This document shows positions 5,468 to 5,693 of a stretch of DNA of 5,693 nt, piece by piece. The position numbers and the translations under genes were made by a program. How positions within the stretch are numbered: position 1 is the first letter of the stretch; every line of letters begins with the position of its first letter. The notes beneath the pieces are model-generated. The model was not told the DNA's origin, ran no database searches, and was given only the letters and a program-made list of their open reading frames with translations. The stretch is from JAPHTQ01 sp050299175 (GTDB lineage: Bacteria; Pseudomonadota; Gammaproteobacteria; Thiohalomonadales; Thiohalomonadaceae): assembly GCA_050299175.1 (NCBI GenBank), contig JBNKVM010000024.1, positions 1 through 5,693 on the forward strand, given 5' to 3'.

Positions 5468-5693
5468 GGGAACACCTTCTTGAACGGCTTGACGATGACT
5501 TTGGCGTAAACGCCGGCCTCGATATAAGGATCGGCATCGGCCCAGGCGACCGCTTCTTGCTCGGAAGCAAACTCGGCGACGACCAGGCTGCCACTGAATC
5601 CTGCGGCGCCGGGGTCTTCGCTATCAATGGCTGGGTGAGGGCCAGCGAGTAGCAGGCGGCCTTCATTTTTCAGTTGTTGCAGGCGTTCGAGAT
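5464..5693 (-). CDS. YciI family protein (YCII-related domain), 5' truncated by window
   Basis: Small dimeric alpha/beta ferredoxin-like protein. The family's conserved His-Asp pair suggests an enzyme, but the reaction of most members is unknown. About 75 residues are visible, from the right edge (LERLQQLKNEGRLLLAGPHPA) to KPFKKVFP and a TGA at 5464-5466; full members are about 90-100, so only the first 20 or so residues are missing. Family features seen: RLLLAGP, a polar loop (IDSEDPGAAG), SLVVAEFASEQEAVAWADADPY with the conserved Asp-Pro, then EAGVYAKVIVKPFKK. The stop codon overlaps the bolA start by 4 bases (ATGA), so the three genes are probably coupled. As I recall, a YciI-like gene next to bolA and a parvulin gene, often with a septation protein A gene upstream, is a recurring cluster in beta- and gammaproteobacteria. 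The open frame has no start inside the window. Confidence 0.9.
   Translation of the reverse strand, partial: LERLQQLKNEGRLLLAGPHPAIDSEDPGAAGFSGSLVVAEFASEQEAVAWADADPYIEAGVYAKVIVKPFKKVFP

Noticed and set aside
5439..5666. 75-residue - strand open frame over the YciI-like and bolA junction
   Set aside because: It is out of frame with the clear YciI-like protein, which is open to the window edge and ends exactly at the bolA start; the 75-residue product is Pro/Ser-rich with no similarity.
1..5693. A novel defence, mobile or repeat-based system
   Set aside because: Every stretch over 100 bases is covered by recognised ATPase, BolA, YciI-like or parvulin genes; no inverted terminal repeats, direct repeat arrays, integrase or transposase are visible.

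Overview
The window looks like chromosomal DNA from a proteobacterium, most likely a gammaproteobacterium. The evidence is a YciI-like / BolA / periplasmic parvulin cluster, typical of that group, together with moderately GC-rich coding sequence and strong Shine-Dalgarno sites. The species cannot be named from the sequence. I see no mobile element, CRISPR array, tRNA or rRNA, and no wholly new system. The interesting content is a V/A-type rotary ATPase operon of the kind best known from Chlamydia and spirochaetes, with an unusual gene order.

Bases 1-4334 (+ strand) hold five tightly packed V/A-type ATPase genes, joined by overlaps or gaps of a few bases. They are the C-terminal part of the membrane stator subunit I (cut by the window edge), the proteolipid K (four-helix, one carboxylate), peripheral stalk subunit E, a DUF2764-like protein that occupies the place of the missing subunit C, and the catalytic subunit A (600 aa, intact P-loop and Walker B). 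K and I form the ion-translocating part, A is the ATP-hydrolysing or ATP-making part, and E plus I link the two. Genes for B and D, needed for a working enzyme, are not in the window. Because a strong terminator directly follows A, they are expected upstream of base 1 or elsewhere. The ion-site residues of K closely match those of the Na+-binding rotor ring of Enterococcus hirae NtpK, so Na+ transport is plausible but unproven.

Bases 4335-4397 form a convergent intergenic gap. It holds an orphan Shine-Dalgarno-like sequence just after the A stop codon, then a symmetrical A-tract/stem/T-tract hairpin that can terminate both convergent operons.

Bases 4398-5693 (- strand) hold a second operon, read from the right edge inwards: a YciI-like protein (5' end cut by the window), a BolA-family protein and a secreted parvulin-type peptidyl-prolyl isomerase. 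Consecutive genes are joined by 4-base ATGA stop/start overlaps, which implies translational coupling. This operon has no evident functional link with the ATPase operon; they only share the terminator region.
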